Assembly (NCBI GenBank): GCA_947374485.1
Contig: CANCCF010000093.1
Coordinates: forward strand, 1 to 14,603
Direction: 5' to 3'
Length of the DNA stretch: 14,603 bases
From: Comamonadaceae bacterium
GTDB taxonomy: Bacteria; Pseudomonadota; Gammaproteobacteria; Burkholderiales; Burkholderiaceae_C
Shown here: piece by piece, positions 6,756 to 14,531 of the stretch
How the letters are laid out: the number at the start of each line of letters is the position of its first letter
Position numbering within the stretch: the stretch's first letter is position 1
Notes under the pieces: model-generated
The model's database searches: none
The model's input: only the letters and a program-made list of their open reading frames with translations
Told to the model about the DNA's origin: nothing
Position numbers and translations under genes: made by a program

Positions 6756-7799
6756 TTATTCGCTGGTGAAAATGGAGCCCAGACGTTCCATCTGCTCCAG
6801 CGCAATGCCGCAACCGCGCACCACACAGGTCAGCGGGTCTTCGGCCACCAGCACCGGCAGGCCGGTTTCTTCTGCCAGCAGGCGGTCCAGGTCGCGCAAC
6901 AGGGCGCCACCGCCGGTGAGCATCATGCCGCGGTCGGCAATGTCGGCGCCGAGTTCGGGCGGGGTTTGCTCCAGCGCGTTTTTCACGGCCGAGACGATGT
7001 TGTTCAATGGGTCGGTCAGCGCTTCCAGAATTTCGTTGGAAGAGATGGTGAAGCTGCGTGGCACGCCTTCCGAGAGATTACGGCCGCGCACTTCCATTTC
7101 CTTGACCTCGGAGCCGGGAAAGGCCGAGCCGATCTGCTTCTTGATGGCTTCGGCCGTGGGCTCGCCAATCAGCATGCCGTAGTTGCGGCGGATGTAGTTG
7201 ATGATGGCTTCGTCAAACTTGTCGCCGCCCACGCGCACAGAGCCCTTGTAGACCATGCCGCCCAGCGAGATCACGCCGACTTCGGTGGTGCCGCCGCCGA
7301 TGTCCACCACCATGGAGCCGCTGGCCTCACTCACGGGCAGACCGGCCCCAATGGCCGCGGCCATGGGTTCTTCAATCAAATACACATCGCTGGCACCGGC
7401 GCCGAGTGCGCTTTCGCGGATGGCGCGGCGCTCGACCTGGGTGGAGCCGCAGGGCACGCAGATGATGATGCGCGGGCTGGGTTTCAAAATGCCGCGCGGA
7501 TGCACCATCTTGATGAACTGCTTGAGCATCTGCTCGGTGACGGTGAAGTCGGCAATCACGCCGTCCTTCATGGGGCGGATGGCTTCGATATTGCCGGGCA
7601 CCTTGCCCAACATGGCCTTGGCTTCGCGGCCCACGGCCTGGATGGTTTTCTTGCCTTGCGGGCCGCCTTCGTGGCGGATGGCTACAACAGAAGGCTCATC
7701 GAGAACAATGCCCTTGTCGCGTACAAAAATCAGGGTGTTGGCCGTACCGAGGTCAATGGCCAGGTCGGTAGAAAAATACCGACGGAAAGATCCAAACAT
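6756..7799 (-). CDS. mreB: Rod shape-determining protein MreB (bacterial actin)
   Basis: 347 aa, the canonical MreB length. Actin-fold ATP-binding motifs are all present: phosphate-1 DLAIDLGTANT (12-22), connect-1 EEPMAAAIGAGLP (143-155), phosphate-2 VDIGGGTTEVG (165-175) and the adenosine motif MMLTGGGALLRDLDRLL (292-308). The N-terminal MFGSFRRYFS resembles the amphipathic membrane-binding end of MreB. It forms membrane-bound filaments that orient lateral wall synthesis. It is the first gene of the mreBCD-mrdA operon, with AGAGGA placed about 8 bases before the ATG. It diverges from gatC; the operon promoter should lie in 7800-8014, where I see no strong consensus. Confidence 0.98.
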   Translation of the reverse strand: MFGSFRRYFSTDLAIDLGTANTLIFVRDKGIVLDEPSVVAIRHEGGPQGKKTIQAVGREAKAMLGKVPGNIEAIRPMKDGVIADFTVTEQMLKQFIKMVHPRGILKPSPRIIICVPCGSTQVERRAIRESALGAGASDVYLIEEPMAAAIGAGLPVSEASGSMVVDIGGGTTEVGVISLGGMVYKGSVRVGGDKFDEAIINYIRRNYGMLIGEPTAEAIKKQIGSAFPGSEVKEMEVRGRNLSEGVPRSFTISSNEILEALTDPLNNIVSAVKNALEQTPPELGADIADRGMMLTGGGALLRDLDRLLAEETGLPVLVAEDPLTCVVRGCGIALEQMERLGSIFTSE

Positions 7800-8014
7800 C
7801 GCAAAATCCTCTCAGGCACACACAGGTCTTCGCCGGTGCATCGCCATGTTCTATTCAATAAAAAGGGTGGATCCAGCCCTGCGGTTTGAGCTTGCGCGCA
7901 ACCAAGGCCAAAGGCAGGATAATAACCGATCACCCGGGAATACCCGGGGCGGGGCCACCCTGCTGGGCCCCCTTTACCTTTGCTTTCAACCCCTTTTCAA
8001 GCCCCTTTTCAACC
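7800..8014. promoter_or_regulatory. Divergent mreB / gatC control region
   Basis: These 215 bases between two divergent operons must hold promoters for both. GATAAT (7918-7923) is a good -10 hexamer facing gatC, but the TTG-type hexamers near it (TTGAGC 7886, TTGCGC 7892) are spaced 26 and 20 bp away, too far for a standard promoter. Toward mreB there is an AT-rich patch (7850-7865), again without a clean -35. The gatC leader has two GC-rich hairpins, CCCGGG-AATA-CCCGGG (7933-7948) and GGGGCC/GGCCCC (7951-7956, 7966-7971), the second followed by a pyrimidine- and T-rich run. This could be an attenuator-like structure. Confidence 0.45.
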
Positions 8015-8314
8015 ATGTCCCTGACGTCCACCGATATCGCGCGCATTGCCAAACTGGCACGCCTGGAACTGCAGCCCGCGCAAGGCGAGCGCATGCTGGG
8101 CCAGCTCAACAGTTTTTTTGACATCGTCGAACAAATGCGTGCCGTCGACACCAGCGGTGTGGAGCCGCTGGCACACCCGGTCGCCACCCTCGGCGAGATT
8201 GCCCTGCGCCTGCGCCAAGATGTGGCCAGTGAGCCCAACCAGCGCGAAGCCAACCAACGCAGTGCCCCGGAAGTGCAGAACGGTCTGTTCCTGGTGCCCA
8301 AGGTCATTGAATAA
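8015..8314 (+). CDS. gatC: Asp/Glu-tRNA(Asn/Gln) amidotransferase subunit C
   Basis: 99 aa, the standard GatC size. It begins MSLTSTDIARIAKLARLEL, which is the typical helical start of GatC (about residues 5-19), and ends in the extended FLVPKVIE segment. GatC wraps around and stabilises GatA at the GatA-GatB interface in the complex that amidates misacylated Glu-tRNA(Gln) or Asp-tRNA(Asn). The start at 8015 is chosen by family alignment; the frame opens upstream at 7886, but that stretch is leader with GC hairpins. No Shine-Dalgarno sequence is visible: the last 20 bases before the ATG are almost pyrimidine only, with spaced TTTCAA motifs. gatA begins 12 bases downstream. Confidence 0.96.
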   Translation: MSLTSTDIARIAKLARLELQPAQGERMLGQLNSFFDIVEQMRAVDTSGVEPLAHPVATLGEIALRLRQDVASEPNQREANQRSAPEVQNGLFLVPKVIE

Positions 8315-8326
8315 GGCGCACGGAAC

Positions 8327-9844
<1,518 letters not shown>

Positions 9845-9845
9845 T

Positions 9846-11318
9846 ATGAACGAACCCATCCTTCTGGACCGCCCCGACGCACCGCTGGTGCAGGGCTACG
9901 AAGTCATCATCGGCTTCGAGACGCACAGCCAACTCTCGACCCAATCGAAGATTTTTTCGCGCGCCGCCACCGCCTTTGGCGCCGAGCCCAACACCCAGGC
10001 CTGCGCGGTGGACCTGGCCCTGCCCGGCACCCTGCCGGTCATGAACAAGGGTGCGGTGGAACGCGCCATTGCGTTTGGCCTGGCCGTGGGCTCGCACATT
10101 GCCGAGAAGAGCGTGTTTGCGCGCAAAAACTATTTCTATCCGGACCTGCCCAAGGGTTACCAGATCAGCCAGTTCGAGATCCCCGTAGTCCAAGGCGGCC
10201 AGGTCGAATTTTTTCTGGGCGATCGACCCATGTCGGTGCGCCTGGTGCGCGCTCACCTGGAAGAAGACGCAGGCAAGTCGCTGCACGAGGACTTCATTGG
10301 CCAAAGCGGCATTGACCTGAACCGTGCGGGCACACCGCTTTTGGAAATCGTCACCGAGCCCGACATGCGCTCGAGCGCAGAGGCCGTGGCCTATGCAAAA
10401 GAGCTGCACAAGATCGTCACCTGGATCGGCATCTGCGACGGCAACATGCAGGAGGGCTCCTTCCGCTGCGACGCCAATGTGTCGGTGCGCAAGCCCGGTG
10501 GCAAGCTGGGCACGCGCCGCGAGATCAAGAATTTGAACAGCTTCAAGTTCATGCAGCAGGCCATCGACTATGAGGTGCGCTGGCAGATCGAGCAGATCGA
10601 GGACGGCCATGCGATCCAGCAGGCCACCGTGCTGTTCAACCCCGACACGGGTGAGACGCGTGCCATGCGCACCAAGGAAGACGCGGCCGATTACCGTTAT
10701 TTTCCCGACCCCGATTTACCGCCGCTCGTCATCGCGCGCGAATGGGTGGAGCAAGTGAAAAACCAGATGGCCGAGTTGCCGCGCGCCATGGCGGCGCGTT
10801 TTGTGGCGGACTATGGTTTGGGTGAATACGACGCCACGCAGCTCACACAAAGCCTGGCACTGGCAGCCTACTTTGAAGTCGTTGCCAGGGGCAGTGGTGC
10901 GCCCAAGCTGGCCAGCAACTGGATCACGGGCGAGCTCGCGCGCAGGCTCAATGCGCACGACCTGGGCATTGAACAATCTCCGCTCGCCGCGGCGACGCTG
11001 GCCGCGCTGGTCGTGCGCATTCAGGACGGCACCATCTCCAACAGCGCGGCACGCCAGGTGTTTGACGCGCTGTGGGACGACGCCAGCGCCAGTGTGGATG
11101 CGATCATTGAAGCACGCGGCCTCAAGCAACTGAACGACAGCGGCGCGCTGGAAAAAATCATCGATGACGTGATCGCTGCCAACGCCAAAAACGCGGCCGA
11201 GTTCAAGGCCGGCAACGACAAGGCGCTCAACGCCCTGGTGGGCCAGATCATGAAGGCCAGCAAAGGCCGGGCCAACCCGCAGCAGGTGAATGACCTGCTG
11301 CGCGCCAAGCTGTCTTAG
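9846..11318 (+). CDS. gatB: Asp/Glu-tRNA(Asn/Gln) amidotransferase subunit B
   Basis: 490 aa, full-length GatB. The cradle (kinase/amidotransferase) domain has KNYFYPDLPKGYQISQ (94-109), HLEEDAGKS (137-145) and DLNRAGTPLLEIVTEPD (157-173). The C-terminal YqeY-like tail that holds the tRNA ends in GQIMKASKGRANPQQVN. GatB phosphorylates the misattached Glu or Asp with ATP and amidates it with ammonia from GatA. The opening motif is IGFETHSQLST rather than the common IGLEVHVQLxT; His is kept, and I believe this variation is usual in Burkholderiales. Last gene of gatCAB, one base after the gatA stop. A short GC hairpin follows the stop before the convergent DUF4124 gene. Confidence 0.98.
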   Translation: MNEPILLDRPDAPLVQGYEVIIGFETHSQLSTQSKIFSRAATAFGAEPNTQACAVDLALPGTLPVMNKGAVERAIAFGLAVGSHIAEKSVFARKNYFYPDLPKGYQISQFEIPVVQGGQVEFFLGDRPMSVRLVRAHLEEDAGKSLHEDFIGQSGIDLNRAGTPLLEIVTEPDMRSSAEAVAYAKELHKIVTWIGICDGNMQEGSFRCDANVSVRKPGGKLGTRREIKNLNSFKFMQQAIDYEVRWQIEQIEDGHAIQQATVLFNPDTGETRAMRTKEDAADYRYFPDPDLPPLVIAREWVEQVKNQMAELPRAMAARFVADYGLGEYDATQLTQSLALAAYFEVVARGSGAPKLASNWITGELARRLNAHDLGIEQSPLAAATLAALVVRIQDGTISNSAARQVFDALWDDASASVDAIIEARGLKQLNDSGALEKIIDDVIAANAKNAAEFKAGNDKALNALVGQIMKASKGRANPQQVNDLLRAKLS

Positions 11319-11323
11319 CCGGT

Positions 11324-11338
11324 CGGGCGCGTCGCCCG
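11324..11338. terminator. GC hairpin between convergent gatB and DUF4124 gene
   Basis: CGGGCG and CGCCCG form a 6-bp stem with a CGT loop six bases after the gatB stop. No T-run follows on either strand, so intrinsic termination would be weak. It is the only hairpin I see in this 49-base convergent gap. Confidence 0.3.
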
Positions 11339-11367
11339 GAGCCCAAGGGGCCTGGCTCTGGCTGCGC

Positions 11368-12024
11368 TTATTTCAGCGTCGGCCAAAGCTTTTGCAGGCG
11401 CAGCAAGTCGGCGTCAAAGTGGGCGTTGATACGCCGCGCCTCCTCTTCCTGGTCCAGGATGAAGCGCTTTTGCGCGGCCACGTTCTGGTTGTGCTCATTC
11501 ACCTGACGCTGCAGGTTTTGCGGCGCCTTGGATGGGTCTTTGCGGTAGAACTCCATTTCATCGTCCAGTGCCTTGCGCTGCGTGGCCAGTTCCTTGAGTC
11601 GGGCGCTGGCCGTCTCACTCACCCCCTGTGCCTGGGCAATGGCATCGGCGCGGGCCTGGTCGAGCGCGGCACGGTTCGGAAAGCGCGCCATCAGGGCCTT
11701 GTCGCGCCGGCGTTCTTCAAGCACGCGGTTGCGCTCTTCCAGTTCCTGCTTGTCGCGGGCTTCTTGTTGTGCGCGCTCGGCCGCGGTGGGGTTGGGGCCC
11801 AGCTTTTGTTTCACGGTGCCGCTGGGGTTGAGCAGCCTTTGCTCGCGGTCCATGCACTCGGGGATGGGCCGGTCAGAGGTGAGCTTGCGCCCCTGACTGT
11901 CCACACAGGTGTAAATGCCCGACGGGCTTTGCGCCCAGGCGCTACTGGCGCCACCGAAGGCCATGGCAGCCATCGCGGCCATGGCCCACGGCGCTCCCCG
12001 AATTGCCACTTTTATATTCTTCAT
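11368..12024 (-). CDS. Secreted DUF4124-domain coiled-coil protein
   Basis: 218 aa. The signal peptide is clear: basic start, Ala/Met-rich core, and cleavage likely after A31 in SSAWA|QS. A DUF4124-like N-domain follows (GIYTCVDSQGRKLTSDRPIPEC, about 36-57, with two Cys at 40 and 57 that may pair). The rest is charged and helical (about 80-210), probably coiled coil, with repeated EER/EEx and Ala/Gln/Arg-rich runs. Likely periplasmic; the function of DUF4124 proteins is unknown. The start at 12024 has AGGAAG a few bases upstream and lies 11 bases after the pyrE stop, so it is probably the second gene of a pyrE operon. A GTG five codons upstream is possible but poorer. Confidence 0.87.
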   Translation of the reverse strand: MKNIKVAIRGAPWAMAAMAAMAFGGASSAWAQSPSGIYTCVDSQGRKLTSDRPIPECMDREQRLLNPSGTVKQKLGPNPTAAERAQQEARDKQELEERNRVLEERRRDKALMARFPNRAALDQARADAIAQAQGVSETASARLKELATQRKALDDEMEFYRKDPSKAPQNLQRQVNEHNQNVAAQKRFILDQEEEARRINAHFDADLLRLQKLWPTLK

Positions 12025-12035
12025 ATGCTTCCTGT

Positions 12036-12737
12036 TCACCCCGGGTCCACCCCGTAACGCTGCCGGTAGGCCAGCACACGCTGGTGGTCTGCGGCCGACG
12101 TGGCATGGCCACCATCTTGCAGATACTGCATCAAATCGGACAGGGTCGCAATTGCACACACCTGTAGACCCAGCGTGTTGCGCACATATTGCACCGCACT
12201 GTAGGGCACGTCGTGGCCGTTCTCCGTGGCCATCTCCTGGCGGTCCAGCGCAATGCATACGGCGTGCGGCGCAGCGCCTGCAGCGCCGATGATGGCAATC
12301 GACTCGCGCGCAGCGGTGCCCGCTGACATCACATCGTCCACCACCAGCACCCGGCCCTTGAGCGGCGCACCCACCAGGGTTCCGCCTTCACCGTGGTCTT
12401 TGGTCTCCTTGCGGTTGTAGGCAAAGGGCACATTGCGCCCGCGCCTGGCCAGCTCCACCGCCAACGTGGCGCCCAGCGGAATGCCCTTGTAGGCAGGGCC
12501 AAACACCATGTCGAATTCAATCCCGCTGGCGATCAATCGCTGCGCATAGAATTCGGCCAAACGCAGCAGTTTGGCGCCATCGTCAAACAGACCTGCGTTG
12601 AAGAAGTACGGGCTCATGCGCCCCGCCTTGGTCTTGAATTCACCGAAGCGCAGCACCCCGCACTCCACGGCAAATGCCACAAACGCCTGCGCCAGCGGGT
12701 CCGCCACCGGGCCCCGCTGTGGGTCTTGAATCGACAT
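12036..12737 (-). CDS. pyrE: Orotate phosphoribosyltransferase
   Basis: 233 aa. The PRPP-binding motif VLVVDDVMSAGTA is at residues 130-142, and the flexible catalytic loop RKETKDHGEGG at 109-119. GPAYKGIPLGATLAVEL (80-96) is the other conserved phosphoribosyltransferase stretch. It converts orotate and PRPP to OMP in de novo pyrimidine synthesis, in the cytoplasm. The start is the ATG at 12737, with AAGGAAG ending five bases upstream; the frame remains open for 58 more codons inside xth, but those residues are not PyrE-like. The start codon overlaps the opposite-strand xth ATG in CATG, so its promoter must lie within the xth coding region. The DUF4124 gene follows 11 bases after the stop. 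Confidence 0.97.
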   Translation of the reverse strand: MSIQDPQRGPVADPLAQAFVAFAVECGVLRFGEFKTKAGRMSPYFFNAGLFDDGAKLLRLAEFYAQRLIASGIEFDMVFGPAYKGIPLGATLAVELARRGRNVPFAYNRKETKDHGEGGTLVGAPLKGRVLVVDDVMSAGTAARESIAIIGAAGAAPHAVCIALDRQEMATENGHDVPYSAVQYVRNTLGLQVCAIATLSDLMQYLQDGGHATSAADHQRVLAYRQRYGVDPG

Positions 12738-13533
12738 GGGAGCTTCCTTGTTCAAATTAACCAGCCTCAACCTCAACGGCATCCGTTCGGCCAGCAGCAA
12801 AGGGCTCGAAGCCTGGATGGAGCGGGCCTCGCCCGATTGTATTTGCGTGCAGGAGATCAAGGCGCAGGCACCGGACCTGGCCGACAAATTTGAGCAGCTA
12901 TCGGGCCTCAAAGGCCACTTCCACCTGGCCGAGAAAAAGGGCTATTCGGGCGTGGGCGTATACACCCGCCTGGAGCCCAGCGAGGTGGTGGTGGGCTACG
13001 GCTCGGGCGAATTCGATGTGGAGGGCCGCTATGTGGAGCTGCGCTTTGACACGCCGGCGAAAAAACACTCCATCATCAGCGCCTACTTTCCCAGTGGCTC
13101 TTCGGGCGAGGAGCGCCAGGCCGCCAAGTTCCGCTTTCTGGCCGAGTTCTACCCCTACCTGATGGCACTCAAGGGCCAGCGCGACTTCATCCTGTGCGGT
13201 GACATCAACATCGCGCACCAGGAAATCGACCTGAAGAACTTCAAAGGCAACAAGAAGAACTCCGGCTTTCTGCCTGAAGAGCGCGCCTGGATGGGCAAGC
13301 TGCTGAACGAGGGCGGCATGGTCGACGTGTACCGCCAGCTCCACCCCACCGCCACCGACGACAGCTACACCTGGTGGAGCAACCGCGGCCAGGCCTATGC
13401 CAAGAACGTGGGCTGGCGCCTGGACTACCACCTGGCCACACCGGCCCTGGCCGCCGGGGCACGCAGTGCGGAGATCTACAAGGACCAAAGGTTTTCAGAC
13501 CATGCACCGGTCACGATCGGCTACGACTGGTGA
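12736..13533 (+). CDS. xth: Exodeoxyribonuclease III (AP endonuclease)
   Basis: 265 aa from this ATG, endonuclease/exonuclease/phosphatase fold. Active-site residues correspond to E. coli ExoIII: N14 (LNLNGIR), E40 (VQEIK), Y117 (SAYFPSGS), D156 and N158 (CGDINIAH), D230 (WRLDYHLAT) and D255-H256 (SDHAPV). It cleaves at abasic sites and removes 3' blocks or nucleotides in base excision repair. The start is uncertain. The ATG at 12736 has no ribosome site, while the TTG at 12748 has GGGAG five bases upstream and gives MFKLTSLNLNGIRS, a more family-like start. Either way it is nearly back to back with pyrE on the other strand, leaving no room for separate intergenic promoters. Confidence 0.96.
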   Translation: MGASLFKLTSLNLNGIRSASSKGLEAWMERASPDCICVQEIKAQAPDLADKFEQLSGLKGHFHLAEKKGYSGVGVYTRLEPSEVVVGYGSGEFDVEGRYVELRFDTPAKKHSIISAYFPSGSSGEERQAAKFRFLAEFYPYLMALKGQRDFILCGDINIAHQEIDLKNFKGNKKNSGFLPEERAWMGKLLNEGGMVDVYRQLHPTATDDSYTWWSNRGQAYAKNVGWRLDYHLATPALAAGARSAEIYKDQRFSDHAPVTIGYDW

Positions 13534-13573
13534 GCGCTTCATAACGGAACATTGCCGCCACCCTGTGTGCATA

Positions 13574-13590
13574 GCCGGCACAAAACCGGC
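13574..13590 (+). other. Hairpin downstream of xth
   Basis: GCCGG and CCGGC pair around a 7-nt loop CACAAAA, about 40 bases after the xth stop. No T-run follows. It may be a weak terminator or 3'-end stabiliser. I see nothing else clear in 13534-13620. Confidence 0.25.
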
Positions 13591-13686
13591 ACCAGCGCAC
13601 CAATAGCAGACGTTTGCCAGCCCCTTTGACGCGCTTTGCCATCGCTTTTGGCAGGTACGGAATATGCATACTCCTGCGCCGTCAGG

Positions 13687-13726
13687 CTGACAGAACGCAT
13701 CCGTTCTCAGCCCGGCACACGGGAGG
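13687..13726 (+). promoter_or_regulatory. Structured leader and ribosome binding site of the 30-aa ORF
   Basis: CTGA plus GAACG (13687-13690, 13693-13697) pair with CGTTC plus TCAG (13702-13706, 13707-13710), a 9-bp stem with a two-base bulge and a CATC loop. Next, CCCG (13711-13714) can pair with CGGG (13720-13723), which overlaps the Shine-Dalgarno GGGAGG (13721-13726). The ribosome site is strong and seven bases from the ATG, but could be partly masked. Confidence 0.42.
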
Positions 13727-13733
13727 CACGCAA

Positions 13734-13826
13734 ATGGATGAGTTCATCAAGGACATGCTTCTGGCCATCAGCGTCACCATGCTGGCGATTCTGCTGTCCG
13801 GCGCGGTGCAGTGGCTCAGGGGCTGA
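13734..13826 (+). CDS. Single-pass membrane miniprotein (30 aa), function unknown
   Basis: The peptide starts MDEFIKDMLLAISVTM and ends in GAVQWLRG: an acidic N-terminus, one hydrophobic segment (about 8-25), and a W-L-R-G end. A near-consensus Shine-Dalgarno sequence GGGAGG sits seven bases before the ATG, which is why I call it a gene in spite of its size. The same frame is open upstream to 13614, but the added residues are rich in Arg, Cys and His and have no ribosome site. It lies alone after xth and is convergent with the DUF1003 gene, 15 bases apart. I do not recognise the family; it is not KdpF- or CydX-like. Small membrane peptides often regulate larger membrane proteins or act as toxins; neither is shown here. 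Confidence 0.6.
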   Translation: MDEFIKDMLLAISVTMLAILLSGAVQWLRG

Positions 13827-13841
13827 AACGGCTGCAAAGCT

Positions 13842-14399
13842 TCAGTGCGGGGGTTCCAGCCGCTTGGCAAGGGTGTCCAATTGGGTGGAGAGCTCGCGCA
13901 CGGCCTGAGTCAGGGCCAGCAATTCACGCTCTTTCATCAAATCGATTTTTTCGTGCAGGAGTTCGATCTCCAGTTCTGCCTTGACATTGATTTCGTAGTC
14001 GGTTTCCGCATGGCGCCGGTCCAGCTCCGACTGCCGGTTCTGGCTCATCATGATGGCTGGCGCGGTGTAGGCCGCCTGAAACGACAGCAGCAGGTTCAGC
14101 AGGATGAAGGGGTAAGGGTCCCAGGCACCTGCACCGCTGAGCACGTTGCCGCCTATCCACAGCACGATGGCCGTGCTTTGCAGGGCAATGAAGCGCCAGG
14201 AGCCAATGGTGGCAGCCACCCGATCGGCCAGGCGCTGACCGCGCGTGGGTGCCGACAGCGCCAGCGACGCTGTATCCAGCGCTGGTTGCAGCCGCCGCTG
14301 CTGCCGGTGCGCGCGCCGGTAGGAACGCAGCAAGCCGAGCTGCCGGTTTTCTTCCGGAGTCAATTCCGCCCAGGAGGTGCTTGAGGGAGTGCGACTCAT
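13842..14399 (-). CDS. DUF1003 family membrane protein
   Basis: 185 aa. The N-terminal soluble part (1-65) is rich in Arg and Gln. Two membrane segments follow (about 67-88 and 95-117) joined by a short loop. The DUF1003 signature is clear: DPYPFILLNLLLSFQAAYTAP (94-114) and IMMSQNRQ (116-123). The C-terminal 124-180 is a charged coiled coil (EINVKAELEIELLHEKIDLM). The molecular function of DUF1003 is not established. The start at 14399 has AAAGGA four to five bases upstream; longer versions extend into the divergent leader region without family support. It is convergent with the 30-aa ORF and divergent from the leader-ORF/PAS-like gene. Confidence 0.93.
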   Translation of the reverse strand: MSRTPSSTSWAELTPEENRQLGLLRSYRRAHRQQRRLQPALDTASLALSAPTRGQRLADRVAATIGSWRFIALQSTAIVLWIGGNVLSGAGAWDPYPFILLNLLLSFQAAYTAPAIMMSQNRQSELDRRHAETDYEINVKAELEIELLHEKIDLMKERELLALTQAVRELSTQLDTLAKRLEPPH

Positions 14400-14420
14400 G
14401 GTTTCCTTTGCAGCCGGGAA

Positions 14421-14429
14421 TGGTATTCT
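14421..14429 (+). promoter_or_regulatory. Possible extended -10 promoter for the leader ORF
   Basis: TGGTATTCT fits the extended -10 form TGnTATnnT, about 28 bases before the leader-ORF start codon. No good -35 hexamer lies 17 bp upstream. A match by eye only. Confidence 0.22.
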
Positions 14430-14456
14430 TCGGACATGGATTCTGACGGAGGCTGA

Positions 14457-14531
14457 ATGGGAACAAAGCAACGCATGGTTTGCACCAGGCGCGGGCCCTG
14501 CGTTGGTATGTCCCCGGTGGGGTTTGCATGA
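14457..14531 (+). CDS. Possible 24-codon leader peptide coupled to the PAS-like gene
   Basis: A strong Shine-Dalgarno sequence, GGAGG (14448-14452), is four bases from an ATG that opens a 24-codon frame beginning MGTKQRMVCTRRGPC. Its TGA overlaps the next ATG in ATGA (14528-14531), the usual arrangement of translational coupling. The peptide is basic, with two Cys, and does not resemble any protein I know. It may be a real uORF that controls downstream translation. Alternatively the downstream gene is read from its own GGTGGGG site and this frame is accidental. Confidence 0.38.
   Translation: MGTKQRMVCTRRGPCVGMSPVGFA

Noticed and set aside
7886..8014. Upstream start for gatC
   Set aside because: It would add 43 residues encoded by the GC-hairpin and pyrimidine-rich leader; GatC proteins are about 95-100 aa.
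12738..12911. 58-codon N-terminal extension of pyrE
   Set aside because: The extension is antisense to conserved ExoIII residues and is not PyrE-like; the ATG at 12737 has a good ribosome site.
13649..13668. Sigma54 promoter (TGGCAG ... TGC) before the miniprotein
   Set aside because: The GG and GC elements are 14 bases apart rather than 10.
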